A stretch of 64,000 bases of DNA from Psoroptes ovis (taxonomy: Eukaryota; Arthropoda; Arachnida; Sarcoptiformes; Psoroptidae). Within the stretch, counting starts at the first letter, position 1. Every line of letters starts with the position of its first letter. Below, piece after piece: positions 23,525 through 37,481 of the stretch. The notes below the pieces were generated by a model that made no database searches, was not told where the DNA came from, and saw only the letters and a program-made list of their open reading frames with translations. A program made the translations under genes and the position numbers. The stretch is from positions 1,302,001-1,366,000 of the forward strand of contig PQWQ01000011.1 in assembly GCA_002943765.1 (NCBI GenBank), read 5' to 3'.

Positions 23525-24275
23525 TAATAGTCAATGATACAAAACGATAGGTCAATTAACTTTTAGATTTGTAAAAAAAAAATTGATTTAGAATGGATGC
23601 TTTTCTTTCTTTGAATTAAATATTCATTTATTGATTCATTTTCTATGAATAGGTTGAAAATTACATTTTCAATTTTTCATTGATTGATTCAAATGCTTCG
23701 GAAAATTTCAAATTTTACATGTAAATTTTCAATTGATAATGATTTCAAATTGATTTCAATCAAATTGAACAAAATTTGGATCGTAAAATTGATTTTTTCT
23801 GATCGATTCATTTCGATTGTATTGAAATTTATCGTCGAAGAAAAAGAAAAATTCAATAGCATCGATAATGATAATCAATTATAATGATCATGATGATGAT
23901 GTGTACATCCGTTTTTTGATTTCAATATATTTTTTCAACAAAAATTTGATTATTTAATCTAATTGTTCTTTTTTTTCTTCTTCTTTTTTTTTGATCTTAT
24001 ATAATGCAGGTCAACAAAATTATTTAAATGATTTTCGGGCTTCTTGAATTATTCAATTTGTATGCATTTAAATAAAAATGATGATGAAAATAATGAAAAT
24101 ATTATCGAAATCAAGCCTGAATATTGATCATCTATGTTTTTATATCATGAAGATTCATCCATCAATATTATGCTTTTCTTAATTTGTTTTTTGTTAAGAA
24201 AACAAATTTCAATTTTTAAAAAAATTCATGAGTCAATTTCAAACACACACACTTACACACATTTAAAAATTTCAA

Positions 24276-24980
24276 ATGTTATCCAAACAAAGTGTTGATT
24301 TAAATATTGTTAAACAAACAATAGCCACCTCTTCTTCATTGCCAAATGTAGAATTATTAATTGATCATCATCATCATCATCATTATTATTATCATAATAC
24401 AAATAATCATTCTAATCAAAATAATCATAATCATTTTCAACAACAAAAATCATTATTTCAAAATAATAATATTATTATTAATAGTGATGAACGAATTTTC
24501 AGTGATGAAATAAACAACGAAAACATTAATTATAATCGAAATAATAATAATAATCTCAATCAATTATCATATCATTATTCGGAAACATATTCAGATTTAA
24601 ATAATACCGTCATTGTTGATGAACGATTTCAGCCAGAAGAGCAATTATCGATTGAACAAGAAGAATCATCATTTTCATTATCTTGTTCAGCTTCAGCATC
24701 TGATAATTTTGATTTAGAAAAAATATCATCATCATCATCATTTTCATCCTTATCATCGACGCCAACAATGAGTAACAGTACACAATTGTCTGTTCCTCCT
24801 GTTCAATATCTTCAGAATAATAATACATTTGGCGGTTTAGTCATGACTGGTTCTAATAATTCAGGTAATGGTGGTGTTGGTGGTATGGTTGTTGATCATA
24901 TCAATGATTCAATGATTGACCATCAACATCATCATCGAAATTTATCTCATCATCATCATCATCAATTTTGGAATCATTCG
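24276..24980 (+). CDS. Eip74EF: Putative E74-like ETS factor, long isoform coding exon 1
   Basis: The exon starts at an ATG preceded by an in-frame TAA at 24264 and ends at a donor (TCG|GTAAGAC) after 235 complete codons, phase 0. A 65-bp intron (24981-25045, ending TATTAG) joins it in frame to the next exon. The protein is low-complexity: a His/Tyr/Asn run near 30-55, an acidic Ser/Glu segment (near 115-155), a Ser run, and a Gly-rich stretch (GNGGVGGMVV). No folded domain is recognised, as expected for the N-terminal activation region of a transcription factor. The gene identity comes from the common exon at 58290 and from the isoform layout, not from this exon. The exon call is much firmer than the E74 name. 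Confidence 0.6.
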
Positions 24981-25045
24981 GTAAGACTTTTGCTTGTTAA
25001 TTTCATAGATTCCAATTAATTGTTTTTTAAATTGATTTTTATTAG

Positions 25046-26552
25046 GATTTTACGAATGGAATCGTGAGCACAACGATTGTAAATAGCAATAATGGCGGTT
25101 GTTCAGATCAAACAATGATGATCGATGAAAATGATGACACGACGACATTGATACATAATAATGGTGCAATAACAATTCTAACGAATGATCATCATCATCA
25201 TCATCATAATCAACATAATACACCAGAATTACATGAATTAACACCGACTGATCTATCTGAATTTTTAAATGATGATGATTTAATTGTACACAATACAAAC
25301 ATGACTGATATATCAATGAATGGCATGAATGATGGTTCATCAGCATTGAATAATGCATTTGTTTGTGATCTTGATTCATTATTGGATGATCTCCATGCAG
25401 ATTCTACACATCTTTTGTTAACAAATCCAGAAAAATTATTATCTCAACACAATGACGGAACAATCGTATCGAACAATAATAATAATAATCATAAAAATAA
25501 TTTAAATTCCTCATCACCACCAAGTCAACAATTACAACATTTAAATTTAAATCTAAATAATAACACTAATATCAATAATAATAATCATAATGAAATTTTG
25601 TCCACGACGAACAATAATAACAATAATAATGATCAAAATATTTTAATGTCAACACTGTTATCATCATCAGCATCATCTAATAATGTGTTATCTAATACAT
25701 CATCATCAGCATCTCCAATTCCAATGAATAATAACAATAACAACAATAATGACACTGATGATCTTACAACAACAATCATTACGACCATTGATTTAGATAT
25801 ACCAAATTCTTATGATAATAATAATGAAAATATTTGTACATCTTCACTGAACAATGTTAACAGTAATAATAATGATAATAACAATGATGATAATAATAAT
25901 AACAATAATTCCATAGTGATTGTTACATCGCCAACATCAACATCAGCACCGCCACAATTTGGGTCCCAACAACAACAGCAGCAACAACAATTAAACAAAA
26001 TAAATCTTTCACATACACAAACATCAGTATCAACGACAGCGACAACCAATTCGAATGTGTCAAGAACTATGAATTCAAATTTTACATCATCATTACCGTT
26101 AGCGAGAAAAAGTCAAATAATGACAAATGATAAACCTCATCACCTACAACAACATCGGCGAATATCGATCGAAACTCGTGATCATTTAGCAAAACCGATA
26201 TTTTCATCTGCATCATCATTATCATTACGAACAAATCTGACGAATAGGCAACAATCTCAGCAACAATCTCAACAACCATTACCAGATTCAACAACACCTA
26301 CACCTTGCTCATCAAATAATAAATTAATTGAAGGTGGTTCAATTTTACAAAATGCTTTACTACAACCTCGTACTTCATCATCATCTTCGACATCGACGTC
26401 CAACTCAACATCAACAGCAACATTTACATCGAATAATAATAATAATTTAACAAATAAACTTAATAATAATGAGAATAGTGAACAATTTTTCAATATAATT
26501 CCACAAAGGCAACAACAACAACAGCAACTAATATCAACAAAAAATAATTCAG
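25046..26552 (+). CDS. Eip74EF: Putative E74-like ETS factor, long isoform coding exon 2
   Basis: The exon opens in phase 0 after the acceptor TATTAG (DFTNGIVSTTIV...) and stays open for 502 codons plus one base, ending at TCAG|GTAGGT in phase 1. The least repetitive part is acidic and hydrophobic (TPTDLSEFLNDDDLI, then FVCDLDSLLDDLHADSTHLL, near exon codons 65-130). It looks like a short transactivation motif. The rest is dominated by Asn, Ser, Thr and Gln runs. The trailing base g plus the first two bases of the common exon at 58290 make GTT, giving ...NNS-V-DGCEPSS in frame. A closer acceptor at 26686 is also in phase (see the candidate exon). The reading beyond the donor runs only to 26623, so splicing is needed. 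Confidence 0.62.
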
Positions 26553-26686
26553 GTAGGTGGCAATTTATTCATCTATTTATTCTTGAGGTGTACAATCAAT
26601 TTTACCAATTTTTTAAATCTTAAAACACCGATATTCAATCATTTTCTAATGATGAAAATTTCAAATTCAAATTTGAAAATCAACAG

Positions 26687-26804
26687 GTGTTATGAAAACG
26701 CCGCCATCTAGTATTGAAACTGCTAACTTCTTACAGTCTCTATTGTCATCAAAAGATGGCGCTACAAAATTCATTTTTGAATTTTTAAAATTTGAGAGAT
26801 GGCG
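26687..26804 (+). CDS. Candidate small alternative exon after long-isoform exon 2
   Basis: This is a low-confidence exon. After AACAG at 26682-26686 the sequence is open in the phase left by exon 2. It encodes VMKTPPSSIETANFLQSLLS and then SKDGATKFIFEFLKFERWR before TAA at 26806-26808. A possible donor (GCG|GTAAAA) begins at 26805, just before the stop. Composition is richer in G+C and the peptide is less repetitive than flanking translations. Against it: the acceptor has a poor pyrimidine tract, and the donor leaves phase 2, which does not fit the common exon at 58290. It could be a terminal exon of a short isoform. It could also be non-coding regulatory DNA, since it contains three AGATGGCG-like words. 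Confidence 0.3.
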
Positions 26805-27253
26805 GTAAAATTTTTGAATATGAATTATTTCTCGAAATTTTTTTAAATTTTCTTGAATTTTCAAAAAATAAATTCTCATTAAATTGAAAATTGTGTAAGA
26901 ATTTATCTCTGATTTTTTTTTTCAAATGAAAATTGAAATTTTTTTCCACTTATTCATATCTTTTATATCATTAAACGATGAAAAATTTCTGCTTTTTGAA
27001 TTTTCTTAACTTTATTTAACTTATATCAATGTATTTTGAATGCGATTGAAGTCCCGATTTGACATTTTTTTTACACAGAAAAAGATAAGAATCTGCTAGT
27101 TTATACCCATGAAAAGCTAAAATTCACAGTTAAAAATGTGTCGAATGATTTCAATGTGTAGGAAAATAATGAACAACAATAACAAAAGTCATAATTACAT
27201 TTTTATATTTTATTTTAAAATATATTTTGGACTCTTTTGTACTTTATGTGTAT

Positions 27254-27361
<108 letters not shown>

Positions 27362-28429
27362 TTTTTCTCAATTTTTTTTTCATTTTCAAATGATAACGTT
27401 TGTATATTAATGATTTTGAATTGATGATTATCATCCAATTTTTGATTATTTATACATTTGATTTAAGATTTTAAAATCAAAGATGTTTGTGGTGCATCTT
27501 TTTGCATTAATTTTGAATTAATAATTTATTTAAAATTGATTCATTTTTTTTTCTCAGAAAATAAATTAAGAAATCCTTAAATGTATTTGATTTTTGATTC
27601 CATTGAACTAGATTTGAATTTGAAATTAAAAATTTGATTTGAATTTATATTTCATTAATTTTTGATAATTTATGATTTATTGGATTTGATCGATCGATTA
27701 AATAAGAGATAAATTTAGATTTGTTGAATTACTATCATTGATTTCTCTCTATCTTCAATTTCTTCAGTCTATGAATCTATATTTTTAGATTTTTTCCATT
27801 CAATTTTCCTCGAAATATCAGCGGAAAATTTTTGATAAGGAAAATTCTGAAAAAATTTCATTGTTTGCCATGATTTTTCATGATTTCAATTTGAAGAAAA
27901 AATACACATGAATCTAATCAAACACAAATAATTTATTTGTTTATTGACTGGAGATAAATTTTGTAAAGAATATTGATGAAAAGCAATTAAATAAAATTGA
28001 ATAGTTTGTGTACGTGCACCAAATATATTTTTTTTCAAATTCAATTTATATTTCCACTGATAATTATCTAGTATTTGTGCTTAATTTTTTTTGAACAAGA
28101 TGCAGTGTGTGTGTGTATGTATGTGCCATGCACATATGTACACGCATCCCAAATGCACATGCATTCAAACACTTTAAATACAAACAATCAAAAAATTGAC
28201 GATAAAACTTTTTTGAAAAAAATAAAAAAATTTGTTGAATGAACGTCCTTCAACTTGAACGTAAATGACATTGGCAAAAATATTATTATTATTATTTCAT
28301 ATTCATTTATTTTATTTTAAAAAATATAATAATTCACTTGTATGTATTTAATGACGACATTTTATTTTTGAAAAATAATAAAATCAAAAATATTTTATCA
28401 TCAATTCCCCAATGATATTTTGTTTCGAC

Positions 28430-28430
<1 letters not shown>

Positions 28431-28468
<38 letters not shown>
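28431..28468 (+). repeat. Poly-A tract, 38 bp
   Basis: Thirty-eight consecutive A residues. There is no upstream retrotransposon body or target duplication that I can see, so it may be a homopolymer microsatellite rather than a retroposon tail. Confidence 0.9.
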
Positions 28469-28473
<5 letters not shown>

Positions 28474-31200
28474 GACTTATATACATTGAATTTCCATGTG
28501 TATCTGTGTGTCTATATGCGATCTAAATATATGTTGAGAAATCCGTGTTGTATCAAAAATATTATGATCAAATATTCTATGTCTAATAAGAATTTTAACA
28601 ATTTTAATTGGTTCGCAGCAACAGCGACAACAGCAGCAGCAACAACGCGCGATTCAAGGCTTCTATTCAATGTTTTCAAATCTGTTTTCCAGTATTTTAT
28701 GTATTTTTCCAGTGCTATATGGCTCGATTATTATCATTATCATGATTATTATTATTATTATTATTTAATTTATTTGTGGTCCATAATCTTAATATATGTT
28801 TGATTTTCAGAAAAATGGATGAATAAATAAATAAATAAATAGATAGATAAATGAATGAATGGAATGGAATGAAATGAAAATGGAATAAATAACTAAATAA
28901 ATTTATTTCTAACTACATTTCTATATGTGAAAACACAATGATAATAATAATAATCAACAAACAAATAAATAAACACCATATCGATAATAATAATAATAAT
29001 ATATTGTCCTTGAGACACTTGTTAATTTTGTATGTTGAACACATAGAAAAATGATAAATAAATAAAAAAATCAAAAGAAAATAAATCGTAAATTTTCAAA
29101 TGTTGAAAATAGAATTATTAATAAAATATTTCTTTTTTAGTATTTAGTATCATTGACATTAGTTGTGCGTTTGTCTTAATTGTGGTGAATGGTTGTATAA
29201 TGTTAAATATATAAATTCCATAGACATTATAAGAAATACATTAAACTAGTTCCTTTTGAACAAAATCAAACACTAAGACTTGATAAGAAAATTAATTTTC
29301 TAAATTTTTTCTAAAAATTCTTTTTCAATTGAAAAATGATGTAAAATTAGAAATTTTTCCCAGTAAAATTTCACCGAGGATTTATAATTGAGAGAAAATG
29401 GTTTACTTTTGATTCGATGCTTAATTTGATGAAGCATATTCACATCGACACATATAGACATGCACATACACACACGCAATACACATTTATATTCAAATGT
29501 ATTGTATCAAATGTGTATCAAAGAATAGAATTATAATAGAAAAAAAAACAATCCATCCACACACACACACAATACTTATTACTTTGTACAAGGACAAGGG
29601 CAAGGTCTGTAAAAAAAAAATTATTTTTTGTATGCAGCCAAATTTGTTTATTCGTACTTTTTTTTGAATGTTTGAATAATACACAAACAAAAAAAAAAAA
29701 AAAAAAATAACGAAACAAATATAATGAACTTAATCCGAAAAAAAATAAAGCTTAATGCTTATTCCATAGATATTTGCTATTATTATTATTATTCGAGGAT
29801 AAGGTCAAGGTAGAACATTTTTGAATCATTGTTTGTGTGTGTGTGTGTTTGTGTGTTTAAAATTCAAATAAACAATTGTTGTTGCTGTTGCTATTGCGTC
29901 GTTTTTTATTTTTTATTTTGATAATTGTGTTCATTTTTTTGTTTGATATTTGTATTTATCCCTGAAATATCAACACAACAACAATTGTGTACATTGATTG
30001 TTTGATTATGATGATGTTATGACATAATAAAAAATGGAAATAATCATCATCATCGAATGAAACAGAAACAGAACATGCACACACACAAACACACAAATGT
30101 CATCCGTCAAAACTAAAACACACACTGATTTTTAATCACTCTTAACAATCTTTGAAATTGAGTTGAATTTATTTGAAATTTTGAAATTTAGTGTTGGGTT
30201 GTTTTTTTCAAATTTTATTATTATGAGAAGTATTTATTGAAGGTTTCTGTACGAGTTACCCTTTTGATAATAATAATAATAATAATAATCGAAAAAAATG
30301 CTCAGAATTATGATGCTTATCACTCACTCATTCATTCACGACTGAGATGATTAATTCAAACACAAACATAAACTCAAATAAACACGATTTCCTTTCACAT
30401 AGACCTTGATCTTTTCCTTTTAGTTTTCGGCGGGTTGTATGCTGTTTGATGCTGTTGTTGTTGTTGTATTCATTAATTTTTATTTGATTTGATTTGTTTG
30501 GTTTTGGTTTTTGTTTGTTTGATTACAAGCAAAAAAACTTTTCTTTAAACATCCTGAAATTTTAATTTTTTTTTTCCATTTTCTCGTCTTTTCTCTCTTT
30601 TCAAAACATTTTGATGGGAAGAAATCATGAATTCTTAAAATAAAATATCAAGGGTTATTCATCTATTTTTAGATTTATTTTTAGATGATGATGATGTTTT
30701 CACATCATCATCATCATCATCATTGATCGTGTATTCATTCAAATACAAATAAACCATGAGACTATGTAAATATATCGACATAAATTGGCATGGCATTAGA
30801 TTGACTAAGAAAAATACGAAATCAATGAATGACATTTGTGATTTTCCTTTGAAAATATCATGTTGAAAGGGTTGATTTTTTTTCCGAGCAAATTTAAATT
30901 TTTAGCATCGAATAACGATTGAAAGATGAACGTTTTAAAATACGAGAAATTCGTTTTTTTCAATGATTTTCTTCATTGAAATCTTCAAAATTGCAATATC
31001 ATACAACCCATTATGTCATTTTTAAAATTTGCGAACATTTTAAATTTTCTATTCATTGTCTTCGACATTGTTTCATTGTCATTGTCAACATGTAATCATT
31101 TTTTGTATTTTTACAAATTTTTGGAGGAAAATTTTCTGAGATCCATCAATTAAAAGCAGAAAAAGATTACCTTGAAATAACACGTTGTGTTATCTATCTA

Positions 31201-31280
31201 TCAGGTTGTCCGAAAAGTTCTTGCCGATTTTCCAATGATTTTCTACGATATAATCGGCAAAAACTTTGCGGACAACCTAT
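31201..31280 (-). mobile_element. Mariner-like MITE, class B, copy 3 (reverse)
   Basis: A palindromic element of about 80 bp, TCAGGTTGTCCGAAAAGTTC at the left and CTTTGCGGACAACCTAT at the right. Its core (TTGCCGATTTTCCAATGATT, then TTCTACGATATAATCGGC) is the reverse complement of the class B copy at 13840. It is inserted in a CTAT repeat, so the exact right boundary and target duplication are blurred. Confidence 0.84.
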
Positions 31281-33013
31281 CTAGTTTTGAATCATATATT
31301 TCAAATTATTTTCAAACAGTTTGAGGCTCAAAAGTTTTCATTTTTTTTTTCGTCGCTGGGAAAACGAAAAACTTGTTGAAACTAATTCAGTTTGAAAAAG
31401 TGAAAATTTATTACCGAAAATTTGCTTATTTTTCAAAAAAAGAATATAATTTGTTTGTGTAATAATAATCATAATGATAATAATTCAAATTAATACATAC
31501 ATTAGCACAAACACAGCTAAATAACATGAAACAACAAGAAAATTCTTGAATTCTTTCATAATATTTGTTTCGATTTGTTGTGTGCATGTCATTTCACTGT
31601 TTGTTATTTGGAAAAAAAAATAGCAAAAAATAAAACAAGAAACAACAACAAAAACAAATGTGAATGTCTTATTTCAAGGTTGTATAAGCTGTATATGTGT
31701 GTGTATAGCAGCAACAGCAGCAGACACATGTAAATGATCAAATATTATGTTTGATTTGAGAAAATGAAAATTAAAAAAATGAAAAAATGGATGAAATGAA
31801 ATATTCAATACAAGAAGATGAGATGGGATGATTTCGTAAGAAACGGCTTATTTTATTTATATTTTATTTTTTCGTTTTTTTGGCTCTCGATTTTATCACA
31901 TTTTTTTGGTCGAAATTGTTTTTGTACGGCTGTTGATTGATTTATTCAATTATTGATTCAAGTGATTCTGTTTTCTTAATTTCATTTAATTGGAATTTTT
32001 TTCTTTTTCTCGGTGAATGAATTCCTTCGACATTCAATCGTTTTCTGTGTTTTTCATTGGAAAATAATGTTTGCCACTGATCAATCTAGAATTCTATGGA
32101 ATTAATTCAAAAAATAAATTTTTGAATTTTCAAAAATTCAAAAAACATTCCGAATTCAATTCATGCAGCAGATGGCGCATAGCATTTCAGGTGAAATACA
32201 CCAAGTGAATATTGTGATCGTTCATTGAGAAGAGAAGAATTAAATAATTGATTGAACAACCGAACACAAATTCATTTTTCCCCACCAAAAAGATAATTGT
32301 AATATAAATAAATCCAGACTATTTATGTATGAATAAACAAACGAATATATGAATGTGTTCATTATATCATATGAATTCATGATATCATATGACCAAAAAA
32401 AAAAAAAAAAAACAAAACAAGAAAAAAGTGAATGTAAACGTTAACTGGTAATGGCGAAATAACCATACACTTTGTACATTTGTGTGAATAAATAAATAAA
32501 TGAATGAAAGTATGATTGAATGAATCAATGGATGTATGTTTGAATGAATGGAAGCATTGATTATCATCGATTGATAATAATAGAAGAAAAATTTAAAAAT
32601 CCTCCTTTAAGAAGTAATAATAATTATCATTGATTATTGAACTTGAAATTGAAATTAGATAAATTATTGCATCAATTTTTAATTTGTTTATTTGAAAATT
32701 TCGATAATTTTAATTCAAATTTATTTATTTGGAATTTTCCAAACAAATTTTCGATTTCAAAACATTTTTTGGGCAAAAAATTTTAAAAAATCAAAGATTT
32801 CATGCTAAAATTCCAGCATCCGTAATATAATATTTTGATATTTTTGTTTGTTTATTACAATGTTTATTTTCAAATAAACATTGAATCAAAAATTTTTCAA
32901 TTTTTTTTCAATAATTTCCCTCCTCCTCTTTCATTGATTTCTCAATTAATAAATCATTATCAATCATTTGTGATTGTTGATTGACATGACTATTTCCTAT
33001 TGTAATTATTACT

Positions 33014-33042
33014 AATGATGATGATGATGATGATGATGATGA
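33014..33042 (+). repeat. (ATG)n trinucleotide microsatellite
   Basis: About nine perfect ATG/GAT units. It is representative of many shorter ATG/ATC tracts in this window (for example near 6184-6205, 10916-10940 and 38150-38167). Confidence 0.9.
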
Positions 33043-34663
33043 CAATATTTTCACAAAAATAAACGAAAAATATACAAAAAAATTTTAAAATTGAAAATAG
33101 CTGTCATTTGCTGTGTATTTGATTTGATTTGATTTGATTGAACAAATGCGAAACATAAACCGGAAAACTGTTTGTTTGTTTGTTTGCTGGCTGTTATTTT
33201 TCATTTTTTTTCATTTATTTGCTTAATGTCAACGTTATTCACGTATGGATGACATATAAAAACATGTATATCAATGTATAATATTATCAATATTATGTCA
33301 CATACATATATCTCTTAAATAAATAAATGAATAAATGTTCAGCCATAAAAGCATTTCCATTTGTTTTTTCCACTTGTTGTTGTTGTTTTTTTTTCATTAT
33401 CAATGATTGTTGATGATAAATGCACAAGAATTACTTGTTTTTTTTCTATGAATAAATAAACTAAACTAAAAAAAATAAAAAAATTTCCAAGGCTAAAGTT
33501 CAAGGTTGATATGATTTGAATTAGATTTTTTTTATATTAAAAAACAGTAATCATGTAATAAATAGTACTAATAATAATATCGACAATAACAATGATGATA
33601 ATAATCAAAATTGTTTATAATTTTAAATTGAGAATGAATAAATGTACTCATTGAATGCATTGAAATGAATGAATGCTTAGTTTCGGTTCAAATCATTTCA
33701 AAGTTTGTATGTCAAATATTTAAATTTTATTTTATTTTTTCTTGCAAGACTATAGTTTGTATTTTCTTGAAATTTATTTTTAAAAATATTTTTTCAAATC
33801 GACCAAATTTTAGTGGCTTTCTATTTGAGAAAAATTTTCAAAAACGAGATCTAAATTTGAAATAGATCATATAGAAAACCAATTGATTTTCCTCAATCAA
33901 AATATTAATAATTAATCAATTAACAAAAACTATCAATTAACAAAATCAAATCAATTGATTAATCAGACAAAACACAGAGAGAAAAATTTCCATTTGTAAA
34001 TATAATTCCACGTATTAATTATTTCATTGAAAAAAATAAAAATAAAATAAAACAACAAATACTCAAATATCCATTGAGATAAATTTTAAATATTTACTGG
34101 GGTGAAAAAATCAACAGAGATAAATCGATATTTTTTTCATATTTTATTTTATTTTTTTCATATTTGATTTGAAATGCTTGGATACAAAAGTATTTTTTGA
34201 AAAAAATAATAAATAAAATAAATGAATTTAAATAAAAAACAAAATTTTGAATATTGAATTCAACAAAATCAATCAAACAAATATTTATGAACAAATAAAT
34301 ATACAGATGAATATTGAATTCATTTGATTGATTCCTATAGTCATAGTTTCCATAATATAATTTTTTTTGTGCACAAAATATTTATTTTAACGCATAAATA
34401 TAAATAATTTCCATAAATAATGGTTCCTGATAAATTAATTGTTATGGAATTTGAATTGTTTGTATTGAATTGGATTCAATCATTTTAATCATTTAAATAA
34501 TTGAAAAATAATATATCAGCAGGCCTCATATCTCTTCTTTTGATGATTATGATTATGATTATGATGATTCAAATATGTTTTAATTCATTTCATTTGAATA
34601 TTTGAAATTAAAATACAAATAAATAACAAAAACATGTAGCAACAATTTTTTGCCGCCATCATT

Positions 34664-34689
34664 GTTTTTTTTTTTTTTTTTTTTTTTTT
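34664..34689 (+). repeat. Poly-T tract, 26 bp
   Basis: Twenty-six consecutive T residues inside the long intron. Other runs of this kind lie at 15648-15666, 52584-52605 (T) and 43917-43937 (A). Confidence 0.9.
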
Positions 34690-37236
34690 GAAAAATGAAA
34701 ATCATTGACGTGTTTTGTTTGTTTGTTAGTTCGTCAGGCAGGCTGTGTATATTGCTACAATATACAATCAATATTATATATGAGATTCGTTGCCTTATTC
34801 ATTGCTTCATCATGTCTATGAGTGTTTACGTAAAGAAATTTATATAAAAAATGATATAAAAAATACAGATACACAATCCCACCACCATTACAGCCACCGA
34901 AAGAATATAATTTTCATTATCATTTGTAATGTCGTTGTTACTGTTGCTGTTGATGATGCTGTGTTTCTACCGCTTCCATCTAATCCAGCCCAACCATCAT
35001 CCATCCATCCATCCATCGTCGATGATAAACATGATTTCAAATGAACGAGAAATTTTTTTTCGTTTTTTTTTAATTTTTAGGGTTCATGGTCGCAATCGAG
35101 AGTTCATTTTGATTTTTTCATTATTATTATATATTATTGTCGTTGTTGTTGTTGTTTATGCAATAATATTTAAAGCTTTCACATATATATATTTAACTAA
35201 AAGGAAAAAATTGAATAAATGAATGAATGTGAATGAATATATGAGCTGATATGTATTTGAGTGTTGTGCTGTGTGTGTTTGGATGTTTCGATGGAAATTT
35301 TCATTTTTATTTTTCCACTGATTATTTTAAATGTTTTCCTTTGGGGATTGTTACGGCGTGGGGCATCATTCATTCATTCATTCATTCATTTATTGTTGTT
35401 GAATAGTTAGTTACCATCCGGATGCCACCACTACAAACGAAAATAATCATTATCATTATCATTATTTCAGTATTTCTGTTTTTGTAATATTTTGTGAAAT
35501 GTTATTCAATTATTAATATGATTATATATGTGTAACACATATACAGACACACACACATATATGTAATTATCTAATAGCGAAATTTAAAAGATAAACCATT
35601 CATCCATCCATCCAAGCCCATCCTGATGATCATTTTTTTTTCATTTTTTCGCCTGTTTGATGAGGTACCACTCTGTTTTCATTCGTTTTCTCTTGTTGAT
35701 ATGTTTGTATTCGTTGTATGAGAAAGATCGAGAGAGGGGGAAACCAAGAAACACCATCCGAAAAATTCCTTTGCCGCAGGATTGGCTCTGGCAAGGGCTT
35801 AATTTAGGGTTTATATTTCATTTTTCTATGGCTGGTTGAATCATTGGATAGCTAGAAAAATATGATAATTGTAAAAAGAAATGATTTCAAAATCCGAAAT
35901 TCAGGCCATTTGCCTTGTGTTATTACTTATTCATCAGTATTCTGCCTACACAAAGACATACATGTTTAAGATCAAATAATCATTATTTCCATTCATTTAT
36001 ATGGAATTTACTTGTAATTTTTTCCAAAATAATTTTTTCCCATTTTGATAATTTCAATTTCAATTTCATAATTTTTCATGAACTTGATTTTACGTGTGTG
36101 AGATATGAATTTTGAATTTTTTCGTTGTTTTTTTGACTTAATTTTCGGTCTTTTTTTGTTTTACAAACAAAAAAAGAAAATTTTTTTCTTCCTTTTTGAT
36201 CAAATTTCAAACGAATCAATCAATCAATCTAAATTCAAAAACTATTCAAATACGAAGAAATTTGAAATATTAAAAAAAATTTGCTTACTGTGATGAAATT
36301 TTTGATTTACAAATAAAATGAAAAATGAAAAATCAAAAATTTAATCTCCCTTTGATTGATTTCTGCAAAATGGATAAAAAACTAGATCAAAATACTATCT
36401 AAAATACTAGTGATAGACTATATCATACCTTGAATTTAGTTGATTAAAAATCCTTGATAAATTGAATGGAAAAATAATAATAAATCTTTATCTTAGAGCT
36501 AAAAGTAAAATAAAATGAAAACGGAAAAAGATTTCAATCAAATAATTTTCAATGAATAATAATAATACCAAATAATAATAATGCTGATTATGGCATAATT
36601 TCTCTTTATTCATTTGTTATACTTTATTTTTCCTTGCTTGCTAAGTCTATGGCTGTTGTTCATCAGAGAAAATTAAAAAAAAAAAAAATAAACCTTTTTG
36701 ATTTGACCTTGTTTCTGTATGTGTGTATTCAGTACACACAAACGCACACATACACATGAATACTCACACAGATGTTTAACCCTTTACCTTAATTTTCAAG
36801 ATTTTTTTCTAGACTAAAATAAATAGTAAAGTAAATATAGGAATAATGTTGGAAAATTATTTGAAAAAAAGCATCAAAATAATAAATGGAATGAAATGAA
36901 ATCAAATGAAATGAAACGAAATGATGTAATGTAATTTCAATGATTTCATTGTTTTGATTTTATTCTATTATTTGATTTTGTTCTCATATTTGATGGTATT
37001 CATTCATATGAATACAATTGAATTGTTGTTTTTGAGAAAAAGAAAAATTTTCATTCAATAATAATAATGATAATGGAAAATATATTCATTCCTTTATTCA
37101 TTCATTTCATAAGGAAAAGTTTATTTTTGAAACATTTGAATAAATATCGAAAGAGAGATAGAAAGAAAATAAAGTTTCATCACAATTAAATTACAATTAT
37201 TATATCCCGACTTATGTGTGTGTGTCTTATAATATA

Positions 37237-37316
37237 TTTGGTTGTCCGAAAAGTTTTATCCGATTTTCATGAGTAATTCAATCAATTAACCGGAATGAAC
37301 TTTTCGGACAACCTAA
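37237..37316 (+). mobile_element. Mariner-like MITE, class A, copy 5
   Basis: An 80-bp TA-flanked element, TTTGGTTGTCCGAAAAGTTT at the left and GAACTTTTCGGACAACCTAA at the right, with the forward class A core (GATTTTCATGAGTAATTC, ATTAACCGGAAT). It lies 165 bp from the next copy in the same orientation. Confidence 0.88.
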
Positions 37317-37481
37317 TACAAAAATATATCCAAATATTATCACATATACCAAATCTTACCACATTTTTTTCATTCTTATTCATTTTTATTTTCAACCAAA
37401 GAAGAAAAAAAATACCACCTTACATACCTGCATACATATCCTTAATGTAATAATCATATTTTTCTTCCAATGAATGAAATA

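Larger units (their letters stand above)
13139..24275. other. Gene-poor region upstream of the putative E74-like gene
   Basis: No convincing gene is seen. The stretch holds MITEs at 13840, 17227, 20518 and 23445, an (AAAAT)n tract near 13260-13290, a poly-T run near 15648-15666, an AC-rich tract near 15540-15575, and many AAT/ATC microsatellites. The last few hundred bases before 24276 should hold the 5' UTR or promoter of the long isoform, but no core promoter element is clear. Confidence 0.6.

Noticed and set aside
24610..26493. Minus-strand frames opposite the 24276-26552 exons.
   Set aside because: They mirror the low-complexity coding repeats and have no independent features.
28431..28468. 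Poly-A tract as the tail of a retroposed gene or LINE.
   Set aside because: No body with coding remnants and no flanking direct repeats could be seen.
28420..28803. A 127-codon plus-strand frame starting with a Lys run.
   Set aside because: The length comes from a poly-A tract and from CAG and ATT repeats. No domain or splice support.
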